From positions 96,032,586 to 96,096,585 of the forward strand of contig CAKMRJ010005745.1 in the NCBI GenBank assembly GCA_928212115.1: 64,000 nucleotides of DNA. Reading direction: 5' to 3'. Positions 31,919 through 44,250 of this stretch are shown here, one piece after another. The notes under the pieces were generated by a model. The model searched no databases and was not told the origin of the DNA. It saw only the letters and a program-made list of their open reading frames with translations. Made by a program: the position numbers and the translations under genes. Source of the DNA: Lactuca virosa. Its lineage: Eukaryota; Streptophyta; Magnoliopsida; Asterales; Asteraceae. Each line of letters starts with the position of its first letter. The first letter of the stretch is position 1.

Positions 31919-34674
31919 ACCCGAAATTTCTAACGTGTACATTCTTCATTTTAGCAAAGTTAGCCTCGTTTCGCTATTTTGTAATGAAGTTTTGGGTCTA
32001 TATGAGTGCTTGAGGCTTAGTCTAACCTTGATATGAGTCTTAGGAAGGGTGAAAATGTGGGTAGCATCACTAAAACAGGCCAAACACACCTAGCAAGGTG
32101 TGTGCGGCCGCACACCCGAGTGTGCAGCCATCCAGCCGCACACAGCCGACCGCACACCCTCTCAGCCTCACTCTCTAGTCTATATAAAGGACCCCAAGTC
32201 AACCTCACACCCTTTTCACACTCCTTCAAGGCTGGAACACTTTTCTCTCTAGAGTTCTTCAAGTTTACCTATCCAACCTCCAAAACAAGTAAGTAAACAT
32301 CCTTAGATCTTTACTACAACACATTAGAACACATTTCCCTCGAGTTTGATCCATGAAATCATCATTCTAGATGATCTTCATGTGTGGACGGCCGCACACA
32401 CATCATGTGTGACCGCACACACATCTTTTGGTCCTAAAATGGGCTTAAACACTCATCCAAGCCTAGCACTGACCAAAACACCTTCTTAGGATCATTGCCA
32501 AGCCTTGGAAAATCGATTTGGACACATTTGTAGGAGCGTGTATGACCGCACATAGGCCTGGCCGCACACGCCATGTGCAACCGCACACACCCTTTTAAGG
32601 GTCCAAAATGACAACAAACTCCCAATCCGGTTAAGCAATGGTCAAAACACCTTCACTAGAACATCCCAAAGGCTTGGAACCACGTTTTTGACACACTCCA
32701 TAGTGAGTGTGCGGCCGCACACAGGCTTGGCCGCACACTCTGGCCGCATACACACAAAACCCATGCTTTTGTGGCCTTACACCCCAATATAGGGCCATAC
32801 ACTCCTTATGTGCAACCGTACGAGTTAGTAACACTTAATTCTAAGTGTTTTTATGTCCTTAAGACATGTCCCTATCACCATTAGTGGTTATATCTACTAG
32901 CGTATTCATATAAGTGTTATTACATGGAAAATAGGATACGTTTGTGCTCAAGATTTCAATTGACACCTGGCGATCCTACATCGACCCTTCGTTTGAGTTA
33001 CTCACTGCAGGTGAGTTCATACCCCTTAATTAACCTTTTAAATGATTTTAAATGCTTTTATGGGGGGGAATACAAGTTGAACATTTCTAGTTATTGCTTT
33101 AATCACATGTGATTAATAACTAGAACAAACAGAAAGATTTGCTACTACTTTCAAATTGCTATCAAACTTATGGATTTTCAAGCTTTCAAACCTTTTTACT
33201 AAACTCTTTTGATGCTAAAACTGTTTTCAAACTCTTTTATATTTATAATACTTTCAAATCAGTATCTACACCAGTATATTTATATAAGTAAGACTTGAAG
33301 GACTTAGGACTGATAGCTCATCTTACTTCCTGTTCCTTGTTTGGTTGTGGACTTAGGGTATCCCGTTATCTGTCTGAATTTTGTTGAATTCTTAGTTATG
33401 TATCATATATATATATATATATGTGTGTTAGATATAAAGGCTTTCACTTCAGTTCAGTACCTTCGTGTAACAAAGGCATCCAAACAACCTTACTATTTAA
33501 CTATTATAGGTATAGTTAAGGGATTACTACTTACTACTACTATTACAACGACCCATACAAGAGTCAGTACATTTATGAGTCACTACATAAGTACTACATT
33601 GAGTAACAGAACATACTATGCACTATACAAGAGAACATACTATACACTATACAAGAGAACATACTATACACTATACGAACATTAAATACTAAAACAGACT
33701 GTGACATACTACATCTCGATACGACACTTCATTGTTCTATCACCGTGTAACCAGAGTCTCCTGAAGGGAGAGCGGGCATTATGTGTATAGATCTATACGG
33801 GACAGACACTCCCACATCCCGACTGCTAGCTACAGTCCGAGCCGATAAGGCCCAGGGGTGACAAAATGTCACCATACTACGTGTGACTTGGAGGGTCATC
33901 AGTTATTCAGCCGTCGATTGGCATGGTTACATACGAGTTCACATTCAAACCTTAAATTAACAAAATAAGGATTTAAGGCAAAAATGGACTTTGCGAGGCG
34001 TATCGCCTGGAGTCTACATATTTTCTACTTTGGACTTTTTGAGGCGTACCGCCTGGAGTCTACATATTACTACTATGGACTTTTCGAGGCGTATTGTTCA
34101 TTCAGTACCATCCGGAGTCCGTATTTCATTACTTTGTGACTTTGTCACACACTCGTTAAGTAAAGTATATTTTTATACTAATAGTTTTCACTGGGGAAAA
34201 ACCCTTACATTTACAAAAGAACAATTATACAAACAATCGGGTCTTGGTAGAAGACTACCTTTTTACTGGAAAACAGAGGGTTTTCTAGGGAGTATACTAT
34301 TTCCAAAAACATTTGAAATCAATTACTACACTACATTGTTACTAACATTTTTTATACAAACAATGACACTAAATACTGATGAACTCACCAGCTTTATGCT
34401 GATACTCGCTTTCAAAATAACTTGTATTCTCAGGTCATCAGTAGATAGGTACAGATGAAGCTTTTGTGAAGATGGAGCACATACAAGACTCATCTTTTAT
34501 TTTGATTATACTTTTGGTGTCTTACAAACTATATAGAACACGCTTGTATTACAATTATTATATTAATGCAATGGATGTTGTTGCTTGTCTTTACTATTAT
34601 GCATTGTTATGATACTGTACATGACATCCTCCACCCCAGAACGTTTCCGCCGTTCTCGGTTTTGGGGTGTGACA
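31914..34674 (+). repeat. Solo Ty3/gypsy LTR inside TNP2
   Basis: It begins TGACAACCCGAAATTTC and ends GGTTTTGGGGTGTGACA. A TATA box, TATATAAAGG, is at 32181. The 16-bp perfect palindrome GTGTGCGGCCGCACAC occurs at 32100-32115 and 32707-32722, with many half or variant copies between (about 32128, 32158, 32390 and 32550-32600). Tandem repeats lie at 33604-33675 (24-bp unit) and 33990-34110 (~46-bp unit with AGGCGTACCGCCT). There are no gag or pol sequences. TGACA flanks both junctions, and the transposase sequence on the two sides is collinear if the insert is ignored. Orientation is set by the TATA box. Confidence 0.88.
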
Positions 34675-36100
34675 TTTTCGAAGTAGTAGACGACCTATTT
34701 GTTGTTGTATGTCTTCATCAGTAAAGTGTCTCGGAGTGGGTCTTGTCTCGGGTTGCCCGTTAAATTTCAAACTCATCCTTAATGAATCATCAACATCTAA
34801 GAACCAACGATGACCGATATAAACGACTTTATTTAATGCACGGTACGAGGGAGTGTCTTCATTGAAGGTCGGGCATGCTCTATACCCTTGTCCGCTCCAA
34901 CCCGATAAACTACTACGAGCTGGAAAGTCGTTTATTGTCCATAAGAACATAGTTTTCACCGTGAAGAATGTGTTTGTCGTTGCGTCTTTAATACGTATGC
35001 CTGAGTGCCCCAAAAAGTTAAGCTCTTCCACTAACGGCCTAAGGAAAACACCTATTTCTTTTCCAGTTGCTTTAGGGCTGGGAATCAACAAGGCCAACAT
35101 GAATGATGACTCTTTCATACAAAACCATTGTGGCAGATTGTATGTGGTGAGTACAACCGGCCACTTACTATGCAGATTACACATGTTACCAAATGGATTA
35201 AAGCCATCAGCTGCCAGCCCTAGGCGTACGTTGCGAGGTTCACTCGAGAATTCAAGGTAATCTACATCAAATTTTTTCCAAGACTCTCCATCAACGGGAT
35301 GACGCGTCACACCATCTTTTGATCTCCCGGTAATATACCATATCATATTTTTGGAAGTGTACCTTAAACAATACAAACGGCGTAGTCTAGGGGTCAATGG
35401 AAAGTACCGTAACACCTTATGAGCCACCTTCTTACCCTTAGTGTTTTTATCAATCCACCGACTCTGTTTGAAAACGGACAAATTTGCAATGACTTGTGTT
35501 CCTTCCAAAAGTGAAAACAATCATTTTTGCACATATTTATTGACTCGTATCCCAAACCTAACTTCTTCAGTTTCTTTTTGGCTAAATAATATGAAAGGGG
35601 AACCTTGTTGTCTTGTGGAAATTTCTAATGCAACAACTCAAGCAGTTGATCAAATGAACTATTAGTCCATTTGTTGTTGACTTTGATATGCATAAGCTTT
35701 GCTAAAAAATCAAGGAAAGAAAATGTACAACCAGGATATAACTTGGTTTCGACTGCCTCTAACAACTGTTCAAAATCATCATCGACACTGCTACCCATTG
35801 TATTCGAGTTTCCTTCATTGAGGTTGGTATCATTTTCTCTCGACTCCCACATAACATCGTCAATAACATCAGCCATCTCGTTAGTTGGCGATACATATAC
35901 AACTGGATGAATTAAAGGTTCACTATGATATATCCACGTTTTGTATGACCGAATGAAACCATATATACGAACATGACGTCTCGTTGCTTTCGGATCCATG
36001 AAGTAACAATTATCACATTTCTCACACGGACATCTGGTTTCACCTTTACAATCAAGTTGTAACATGGATCTCTTGACAAAAGAGTCAAGTCCTAGCTGGA
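34675..36100 (-). pseudogene. CACTA TNP2 transposase N-terminal and catalytic region
   Basis: From about 36095 the minus strand reads LGLDSFVKRS, MLQLDCKGETRCPCEKCDNC and RIYGFIRSYKTWIYHSEP, the transposase-associated zinc domain. Frame 35625-36065 ends QLLELLH. Sequence then continues in other frames as NKVPLSYYLAKKKLKKLGLG and CFHFWKEHKSLQICP (about 35460-35600). Frame 34597-35520 carries the TNP2 body, including RYFPLTPRLRRLYCLRYTSK, RHPVDGESWKKFDVDY, LGLAADGFNPFG and GWSGQGYRACPTFNEDTP. It ends at the LTR boundary after QQIGRLLLRK. At least two frameshifts (near 35620 and 35460) and the LTR inactivate it. Family role: binds element ends and cuts DNA in the nucleus. Confidence 0.9.
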
Positions 36101-36408
36101 ACTTGGGAGATTGACGATGTGGATTAGTAGTTCAACTTTTATCAATAGAAATGATGCAACTGAAACATAGTTTAGTGTTTAAGGTTTACTCTACGGGAAA
36201 CAAAAATCAAGCAGAGTATTCATAAACTAGATGATTCAAAAAGTATACCCAACATGGGAACACATGAACAAATAATAATAAATGGATAGAGTATTGACAA
36301 AGGTAGGCTTCTAAACCCACTTTTCGAATACCTTATCTCATATGTGAACGTGTATTACATGATTGTATGTCTAAGAAAAATTTGGCAGCATTTCCCCTTA
36401 GCTCCCAA

Positions 36409-36452
<44 letters not shown>

Positions 36453-38272
36453 GAGGAGCAAAGAGAAAATGACAACCAAATATTTCTTAAACAAAAAATC
36501 ATGTAAAACATGTTCACATCCTAAATGAGATAAAGTATTCAAAAAGCAGTCCCAAAACGGGGACAGCCCGAAATTAATTTCTAAATCAATTTTAGGTGAG
36601 TATTTCTAGGCTCTTGATGACTATGAAAAACAAACATAAACTAAATTACGATGTTATGATAGAGAATAAACAAAAGTATAATGTTATAATTAACAAAAGT
36701 ATCATAATCTTGTTAATTATAACATCATACTTTTGCTTATTTTCTATTATAGCACCCTACTTTTAATATTATATTACATAATATTATGGTTTACAATTAA
36801 ATAAATATTTTCTTTTTATTGGTTTTTGTTAATTATAACATCATAATTTGATTTTACAATTAATTTAATATTTTCTTGTTATTGATTTTTTCAAAATTAA
36901 ATTAACTTTATTTTATATCTAATTTAAAATTACTAAAAGTACGGTGCTATTAATAACATAATTAAGCTAAAGTTGTAATGACCAATATCAAGTCACTAAA
37001 AAAATTAACCACTTTGATTTTAAACTTAACTTAATTTGATTTTATAATTACTTTTATATTTTCTTTTTTGTTATTAGTTTTTTTAACTTTAATTTAATTT
37101 GATTTTATAATTAATTTGATTTTATTTTAATATTAATATTATTTTGATTTTATAACTAATTTAATTTGATTTTAAAGTTAAGTTAATTTGATTTTTTAAT
37201 TAATTTAACATTTTCTTTTTTGTTATTAGTTTAATTTTTTAAACTAATTTAATTTGATTTTATAATTAATTTTATTTTATTTTAATGTTAAAATTAAATT
37301 GATTTAAAACTAATTTAATTTGATTTTACAATTAATTTATTATTTTTTAAGAATTAATTTATCTTTACTTTATAATTAATTTAAATTTACTAAAAGTACG
37401 TTGGTATTAATAACCTAATTAAGCTAAAGTTGTAATGACCATCATTAAGTCAATAACAAAATTAAGTACTTTGATTTTAAAATTAACTTAATTGGATTTT
37501 ATAATTATTTACTATGTTTCGTTTTTGTTATATTTTTTTAACATCATTTAATTGATTTTATAATTATTTTATTTATTTTATATGAATATTTATTTGATTT
37601 ATAATTACTGTAATTGATTTTAAGTTAACCTAATTGGATTTGCTAATTAATTTAATATTTTCTTTTTTGTTATTAGTTTAATTTTTTAATTAAATTAATT
37701 GATTTTCTATAATTAATTGGATTTATTTTAATATTATATGAACTTCTTTTAAAAACTAATTTAATTGATTTTACAATTAATTTAATATTTTTTATTGATT
37801 TTTTTAAAATTAAATTAACTTTATTTTATAATTAACTTAAATTTACTAAAAGTATGTTGCTATTAATAACCTAATTAAGCCAAAGTTGTAATGACCAACA
37901 TTAAGTCACTAACATAATTAAGCACTTTGAAACCATATTAACAAGAAAATAAAGACATAATAAACATCTAATACAATCATACATGTAAATACAAACACTT
38001 CAACTTATCAAACACTTTAACTTATCGATTAAGCACTTTACAATACAAACAATAGCATATAAATACAAAAACTATAACTTATCAATTAAAAAATTTATAA
38101 CATCATCTTATATACACCAAACTATTAATCCTAAATATCACATAATCATACATGTATACAATACATTCAATTCCAATTTTCATTTCATTTTAGACATACA
38201 ATAGAACTTTCATATTCCAATTTCATATAATTAAGCATACAATACATCCAATTCAAATTCCAATTTCAAACA
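36101..38272 (-). other. CACTA 5' region, non-coding
   Basis: Very AT-rich, with a (TA)n tract at 36411-36449 and a ~455-bp tandem repeat at 36846-37931. No exon upstream of the transposase-associated domain was recognised. It runs into the gypsy C LTR at 38273. Confidence 0.6.
36846..37931. repeat. ~455-bp period AT-rich tandem repeat, about 2.4 copies
   Basis: The block ACTAAAAGTACG(G/T)TG, TATTAATAACCTAATTAAGC and AAAGTTGTAATGACCA recurs at about 36932, 37387 and 37843, a period of 455-456 bp. Between these, the copies share TTTAATTTGATTTTATAATT-type filler at lower identity. It lies upstream of the CACTA transposase gene, where regulatory repeats of such elements often sit. Confidence 0.85.
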
Positions 38273-40467
38273 TGTAACATCCGTAAAATTCATGAAAATT
38301 TAAAACTTTTTCAAGCATTCAAAATCCATGATTTATAACAAAATATTTTCAAAATAGTTTCATATCAGAATATCCCAGAAATCAAAATCATAAAATGTGA
38401 GGAGGTGCACGATCACGCCTTCGCCTTCCCGCGATCATCTAAAGTACTTGAAACAAAATCCAAAATTGTAAGCCCGAAGTTTAGTGAGTTCCCCCAAAAT
38501 ACCAAGGCCATACAAATATAGCCATATCATAACAAACAAACAACATGAATATAGAGTCTACAGAATGACTGTATTGCCCTCACCGGGCCTGCAGTCTATC
38601 TGGCCTACTCTCAAAACCTTCAGCATGTCTGGTCCGCCCACCCGGGCCTTCAACCTGTCTGGATCGTTCTCCGGGCCTTCGACCTGACTGATATGCCCTA
38701 CCGGGCCTGCAGTCTATCTAGGTCGTCCTGGGTATGTTGGCCTACAGCACAAAGCAGGTCCGCCTCAACCCACCCCCAACCACAATCAACACATAGATAA
38801 CAATGCTAGCATATACAAAAAGTCAGGCGGATCTAACATAGCACTAATCATAGCATCATCCTATAAACTAGGATACCGACCTAACAGGTCACCAAAAATA
38901 GCATCATCCTATATACTAGGATACCGACCTAACATGTCACTAAGCATATCATCTGCAATAACCAAGATAACAATCCAAAGAGAAGGGCCGACATTGGTGC
39001 TTTCGACCCTGTTGATATAGTGAGAAGAACTCACCTAACAAATCCAAAATTAGGGTTTTCTAAACCCTAATTAGGGTTTCCAACCCAATCACGTGCCCAT
39101 TAGTCAAATGGTTAGGTTTTTAGGTCAATTAGGGCTAAATAAGTCGGGCACCACCCACTACCACCTCGGGTAGTGGTGCTCAATGGCGGTTCACGGAGGC
39201 GGCCACCACCACGTGGTGGTGGTTATGATTTTAGGCTACATATGTCCAAGCATCCCAAAATAACAATCACACACACAAAAGCACACAGCCACCCATGGTG
39301 GCGGCAGAATGGCGGCGTGAGGTGGCAACCACCACCTCACGACGGTGACGGGTTGTTTTCTTGAATAATCCGGCCATTACAAGTACATACAATTTTACAC
39401 CAGCACTAAATACATAATAAACACACACCCACAACCACCCTCGTGGTGGCAGGTGGTGGTAGAAGGTGACAGCTACCACCTCAAGGTGGTGGTGGTGGCT
39501 TTTCTCGTGAAGTCCGGCCAAGCAAGCATTACCCACGACACACTCTAACAGCAGGAACACACACACATACAGTTGTCTGGGATAATAACACCACCACCCA
39601 CCTGGTGGCGTACGGCGACGGCAGTGGGCGGAGCTTGCAAATGGCAGCAGCGTTACCGGTCGGCGACGTTGCAACTGTAGATGGCGGAGAAGAGACGCGA
39701 CCCAACACGAGCAACAACAGCCTCCATGACTGAATCAACGATGGTGGCGATCTTCGTCTTCGTTGGCAGTAACCTTGGTGGCAGCAGCTACGGGTCGGAA
39801 AGGAAACGAGGGCAGTCGAGGAAGTAAGCAGCCGCAACTGCCGCCCGGAATGGCAACGACGGCGACCGTGCAGCAGAAAAAAACAAAGAAGAGCACTACA
39901 GTTTAACCAGTCAATAGGAGCATCGGTGATCGTCGGTCTTTGCGGTTCACATCTTCGTTGGCAGCGGACAACGACATCGATGCTTGACTCAGTTGGAGGC
40001 TCACGACGACGATAAGAAGGTGGTGATGGTGGCTAACGATTGGAGGGGTGATAAGGTGGTGGTGCTGGAGATCGGAGGAAAGAGGGTGGGGGATGGTGTA
40101 TGATATTAGGGTTAGGGTTAGGGACACATGGTGACGGGTTATATACGTCCGTCCCATCTCAACATTTGGCCATATTGACGAAATTGGTCCCTCCTTTCCA
40201 AATATTTTTCAAGCTAAGCCCCAGAATTTAACCTTTAGCCCCTACCCCAAGAATCTATTCAATATAAGTCCAAATGATACCAAAAACCCCCTGACTTCTA
40301 AAAATCTTTACAAAATAAATCCCGAAATTACACTTTAACCCCCGGAATTCCAAATCATGTCATTTGACTCCCCGAAACCAACACCCCGATAAATATTATG
40401 GACTTTAGGGCTACTATTCATTTATTAATCTTTATCTATTTAATTATTTAATAATCGTGATGTTACA
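38273..40467 (-). repeat. 3' LTR of gypsy C
   Basis: On the plus strand it starts TGTAACATCCGTAAAATTC and ends CGTGATGTTACA. A TATA-like TATATAA reads on the minus strand near 40139-40146. CCACCACGTGGTGG-type palindromes cluster around 39205-39530. A tandem block with CCGGGCCTGCAG and CGGGCCTTC units lies at 38580-38715. Relative to the right LTR it lacks about 675 bp near 39035. Frames such as 39267-39674 are LTR sequence. Confidence 0.88.
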
Positions 40468-42514
40468 ATTCTCACCCACTTAAATTAGATTTCATCCTCG
40501 AAATCATTCCTTACCATCCCTGTCACGCCAAACCACTCAACTGACATGGCCATAATCCCGAGCAGAACCCCAACCTTCCCAAGGCAATCAAAACCAACCC
40601 TCACGGGGTTCTAAAACCCGAAGATGGATGAATTCCCCGCATTATGATCACATTACTCAATCCAAAATCTATAGTCTCGAGATGGTCTTACTCCATGACA
40701 GACCGCCCACACTGAATCGTTATTGTTGAACCAATTCTGCTTATCTCTCTACTAACTATTCAACTTCTTATAACTAGGGGCTCCCATTGCGTGTGACTTA
40801 GAATTTCCCAAAACACCCAGATACTTCTCATACACACGAAAACCCAATTCACTAATACTGCCCTAGACACGAAAACTGTCTGAAACAGTAGGCTGCCTTC
40901 TGGTTGCTTCCGAAATCCACTGAGACCTCCTGCTCCCAACTTATCTGGAATACTGAATTCCTGTCCGGTTGCTGAGCTAACAACAATCTCACAGTCGCCC
41001 CACACGATTCCCGAAGGAAACTTCGACTAGCAATAACTGCCCTAGCTATATCGCCACTCATGGCTCCATCAATCCTTTTGGTCCATCTGATCATAATAGC
41101 CTGGCAACCTATCGCCATCGAATCAAATACGAAAAGTAAATGCTACCAGAAGATCGTAGTCTTACATCATGCCCAGTCCCCAACGACCTATCGTTTCCTG
41201 CTTCCCATCATGCTGTGGTCTACCCACAATCTTGCGAACTGGCCCACCCTGGCCTAATCATCGGAAAGATTATGTGAATGCTACGGGTCATACCGCAGTC
41301 TCATAACACTTTCTCCCCAACTGACTACTAGTGAATGCTACCGCTCCCCGTAGTCTTACAATACTTTCACCTCACCACATTTGCAGCCCTATGTCTTACC
41401 CTCAATTTATCAATCCAAATACCCTCAGAGTCGAGCACACAATCGACCCCGAAACCGCATGAAACTCAATTCATGATGGGAACCCCAACTTGATTCCCCA
41501 AAATCCACTATCAAGCACCGAGAAGACGCGATTCACATGCTAGGGAGTTTTACCGAACTCCCAACTCACACCACCGTCAAACCAAACAACCACTTGGGCC
41601 GCCTTCTTACCTGGGGGATATGTGAAACTTATCCCAGTTTCAAAACCGCCCCTGCTTCCGAATCCTGGGACAACTCTCCCCCACTTCGAATTGACTAAAT
41701 TCTCAAGGCACAGGAGAATTGAAGGATTCCCAATCCTTCTTTCCTTACAACGATCGCCCCCGATGACAAACTAGCCTTCCAACTAGTGCTCCCATTACTT
41801 TAGCCCAAATCCCAAAAGATCACACAACTTCAAGAACCTGATGAAACTCCTGAATCCCAGTGAAACCGACAATCCTTTAATGCTTGAATGATACCACACT
41901 CAATATTAAGACCAAAAGACAGAGCTCCAACCAATACTAGCAACGAGGCGGGCCACTTCCCTTAGCGTTTTCATCTGCCAATCAATAATGGTCACTAAAA
42001 CCACCGAATCCTTACAATGGTGAATAACCATCCTGTGGGACCCTATCCGCAGACCTCCCATATAATACCCCTCAACCGATCTCGACCATAAACCAAGATA
42101 ATATTGAACACTCCCAACCCGCAAATAGGGAAATGACCTTTCGTTAACCATTAATAACTCATGGCATGCAAATGGCATATGACATCACTCGAAGATGTAA
42201 CCCACACAAGCAGGGACACAACCCAAGGATACGCTTACTCAAACCCTTCGAACGAAAAACTCCATCGTGCAGTTTTCACCAGTACTGCACTGAATCCGGC
42301 CCTGTTGGCCTCTCGAAAACTGATCCGAAATATTGGTCTCTTCCCAGGACCCTCCAATCAATTTCTCCCTCTCGGCTCTAGAGATCATATCATTCAGGGT
42401 CTCGCACCCTGACACACTCACCAGCGCAATCGTCAACGGCCGATCTGCAATAGTTGGAGCAACCTCTGCCCTAAAGCGGGCTACAGTTACTCCCAAGACA
42501 TAGGCTCAAATCCT
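40468..42514 (-). other. gypsy C internal region, 3' half
   Basis: Directly inside the LTR the minus strand reads FEDEI then stop (about 40490-40505) and the polypurine-like AGTGGGTGAGAAT, as in gypsy A. From about 40510 to 42380 I recognise no protease, RT, RNase H or integrase. At 42390-42514, a minus frame with ETLNDMISRAEREKLIGG resembles the end of a gypsy gag and continues the gag across the copia M insertion. Most of pol appears to be missing or unrecognisable. Confidence 0.55.
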
Positions 42515-42519
42515 GAAAG

Positions 42520-43381
42520 TGATGGGTTTTAGGTAAAACAAATAAACTAGAAACAATTCCTAAGTTCACATGCAACCTACTTTGGATCTATGTTTTAACT
42601 ATTGAACATACAACTTTGAATTGCAAAACAAGAACCCTAGAGGAGAGAGGCTATTATCGAAAATAGTAAACTAGGGTTTAGGGTTTACATACCTTTCAAT
42701 TGTTATAGCAAACAATTGATATTCCCTTGATCTTGATCTTGATCTTCTTGGAAGCTTTAGCACCACAAGTGTAATGCCTCTAATGGAGTCACACCCAAAC
42801 TAGCAAGAAGGAAAGTAGAAGAAGAGAGAGGGGAGGGAGTATGCAAAATCTCGGCCTTAGGGTTTCTTCAAAAGAAAGAGTGACCAAAAACATGAACCAG
42901 GAGGCTCCTTATATAGCTGAGGGATCTAGGGTTTAAGGGAAACCCTAGTTATCCTTTGCTTAGGGCCTAAGCAAACCCAAGGGCCTTATCCAAGCCCCTA
43001 TGGACGAAATTATTAGGGTTTCCCCTAAAGATTTCGTCCACCCTCTTCCAAGGGGGTTCTAGAGCCTTCCACTCAACTATTAGATAATTGCAAACTAGTC
43101 CCTGCACCTTATAATTAATTCTTTTAACCCCAAAATCAATTCTGATTAATTTCTGGCTAACAATTAATTAAACATAATGATTTCTAATTAATATATTAAT
43201 CCATTAACATATTAATAAATCATTTATATATATATTAATTTATTAATCTTATAAATTAATATCTCTCCTTTCATAATTTCCTTGTCCAGTTGCTAGGTTG
43301 AGGGCAACCCAAAAGGACTGTGCTGCTATCAATTCAAGTACATACCAATTATAGTTATGGGCTTAGACACCTAATCCAACA
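42520..43381 (-). repeat. 3' LTR of copia M
   Basis: On the minus strand it starts TGTTGGATTAGGTGTCTAAG and ends CCTAAAACCCATCA. A TATA box (minus TATATAAGG) lies at about 42907-42916. It is 862 bp long. A short (GATCTT)n run lies at about 42730-42746. Confidence 0.97.
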
Positions 43382-44250
43382 GTCTCCCACTTGGATAAGT
43401 CTGTAACTATAATTGCTAGTATGCCTTCTAAATTTGACCAGCAAATTGTAGCTTCCAAAAGCTGCTGCCGAACTCTGACCCAGTCAGTTACGTGTCCTAA
43501 GATAAGTGATCATATAATCCTTCGTTCTGCTAGATATCCCAGACATAAGACATGGAATGTAATCAATCTCTTTGTCCAGAATCTATGTTTCCCGATTCCT
43601 GATTTGTGATGATGTAGGACTTCTAATTGAACACATCAATTTAGTCCTGGCTGGGCCCAGCACATAAGTCAACACCAAATCATCGAGGGGCCCACAGATA
43701 TCGCTTTTCCTGTTAGGGCAAAAGGAACGAATAAACGTTGACTCATATGCTTGTATCTTTTACTCATCAAATTATGCATGACAATACGTTTTATAACACC
43801 AAGTTACTGATGCGTTTTCGTATCACCAATGCACAACCGACTTGTAAATTACAACTCATATATCTTCGTTTCAAGATTATAAGATATTATCGTCTCAGTA
43901 TTACTCGTGATGAATTCCATGAAGTAATACTCTGAGCGAGGGTTTATCCAATACTCAAATCTCAATTTCTGAGTACTCATGAACGTTGCAGCAATTCTAT
44001 TGCCATGTCTATCCTTAGACAATCTGCAATCCAATTCATGACAGTCTTAATTCACTACTTACTTCCAAGAGTACGAGCGACTGTGGAGTTTGAATAATCT
44101 CATTATTCAGGAAGTAAAACATGCAAAATGAAACACAATAATAAACAATTGACAAAAGGTAGTAGCCAAACTTATAAATAATACTTTATTATTTAATCAC
44201 CAAAAGTCAATTACATTTACTTTGTTACAAGTTTCAAAAACTAATCTAAC
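43382..44250 (-). other. copia M conserved 3' non-coding region with polypurine tract
   Basis: No coding frame. The polypurine tract (minus AAGTGGGAGAC) is at 43382-43392, adjoining the LTR. Motifs shared with copia A and B, seen here in reverse, include CATCGAGGGGCCCACAGATA (from 43681) and the complements of ATTGATGTGTTC (about 43630) and ATCGGGAAACA (about 43588). Confidence 0.75.

Larger units (their letters stand above)
26213..38272 (-). mobile_element. CACTA (En/Spm) DNA transposon, decayed, 5' end not in view
   Basis: The terminus CACTACAAGAAAT at 26213 is the signature end of plant CACTA elements. The adjoining 250 bp has sub-terminal TGTCGCCGCTAA repeats. Two minus-strand genes follow in the usual order: a TNP2-type transposase (about 36100 to 29790) and a second En/Spm-type protein (about 29600 to 26652). 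The opposite terminus, TTTCTTGTAGTG on the plus strand, does not occur before gypsy C begins at 38273. The element was probably split by gypsy C, with its 5' end beyond the window. Two solo LTRs lie inside it. Confidence 0.9.

Noticed and set aside
39267..39674. 135-codon minus frame
   Set aside because: It lies entirely in the gypsy C LTR and spans palindrome repeats; the other LTR copy does not keep it open.
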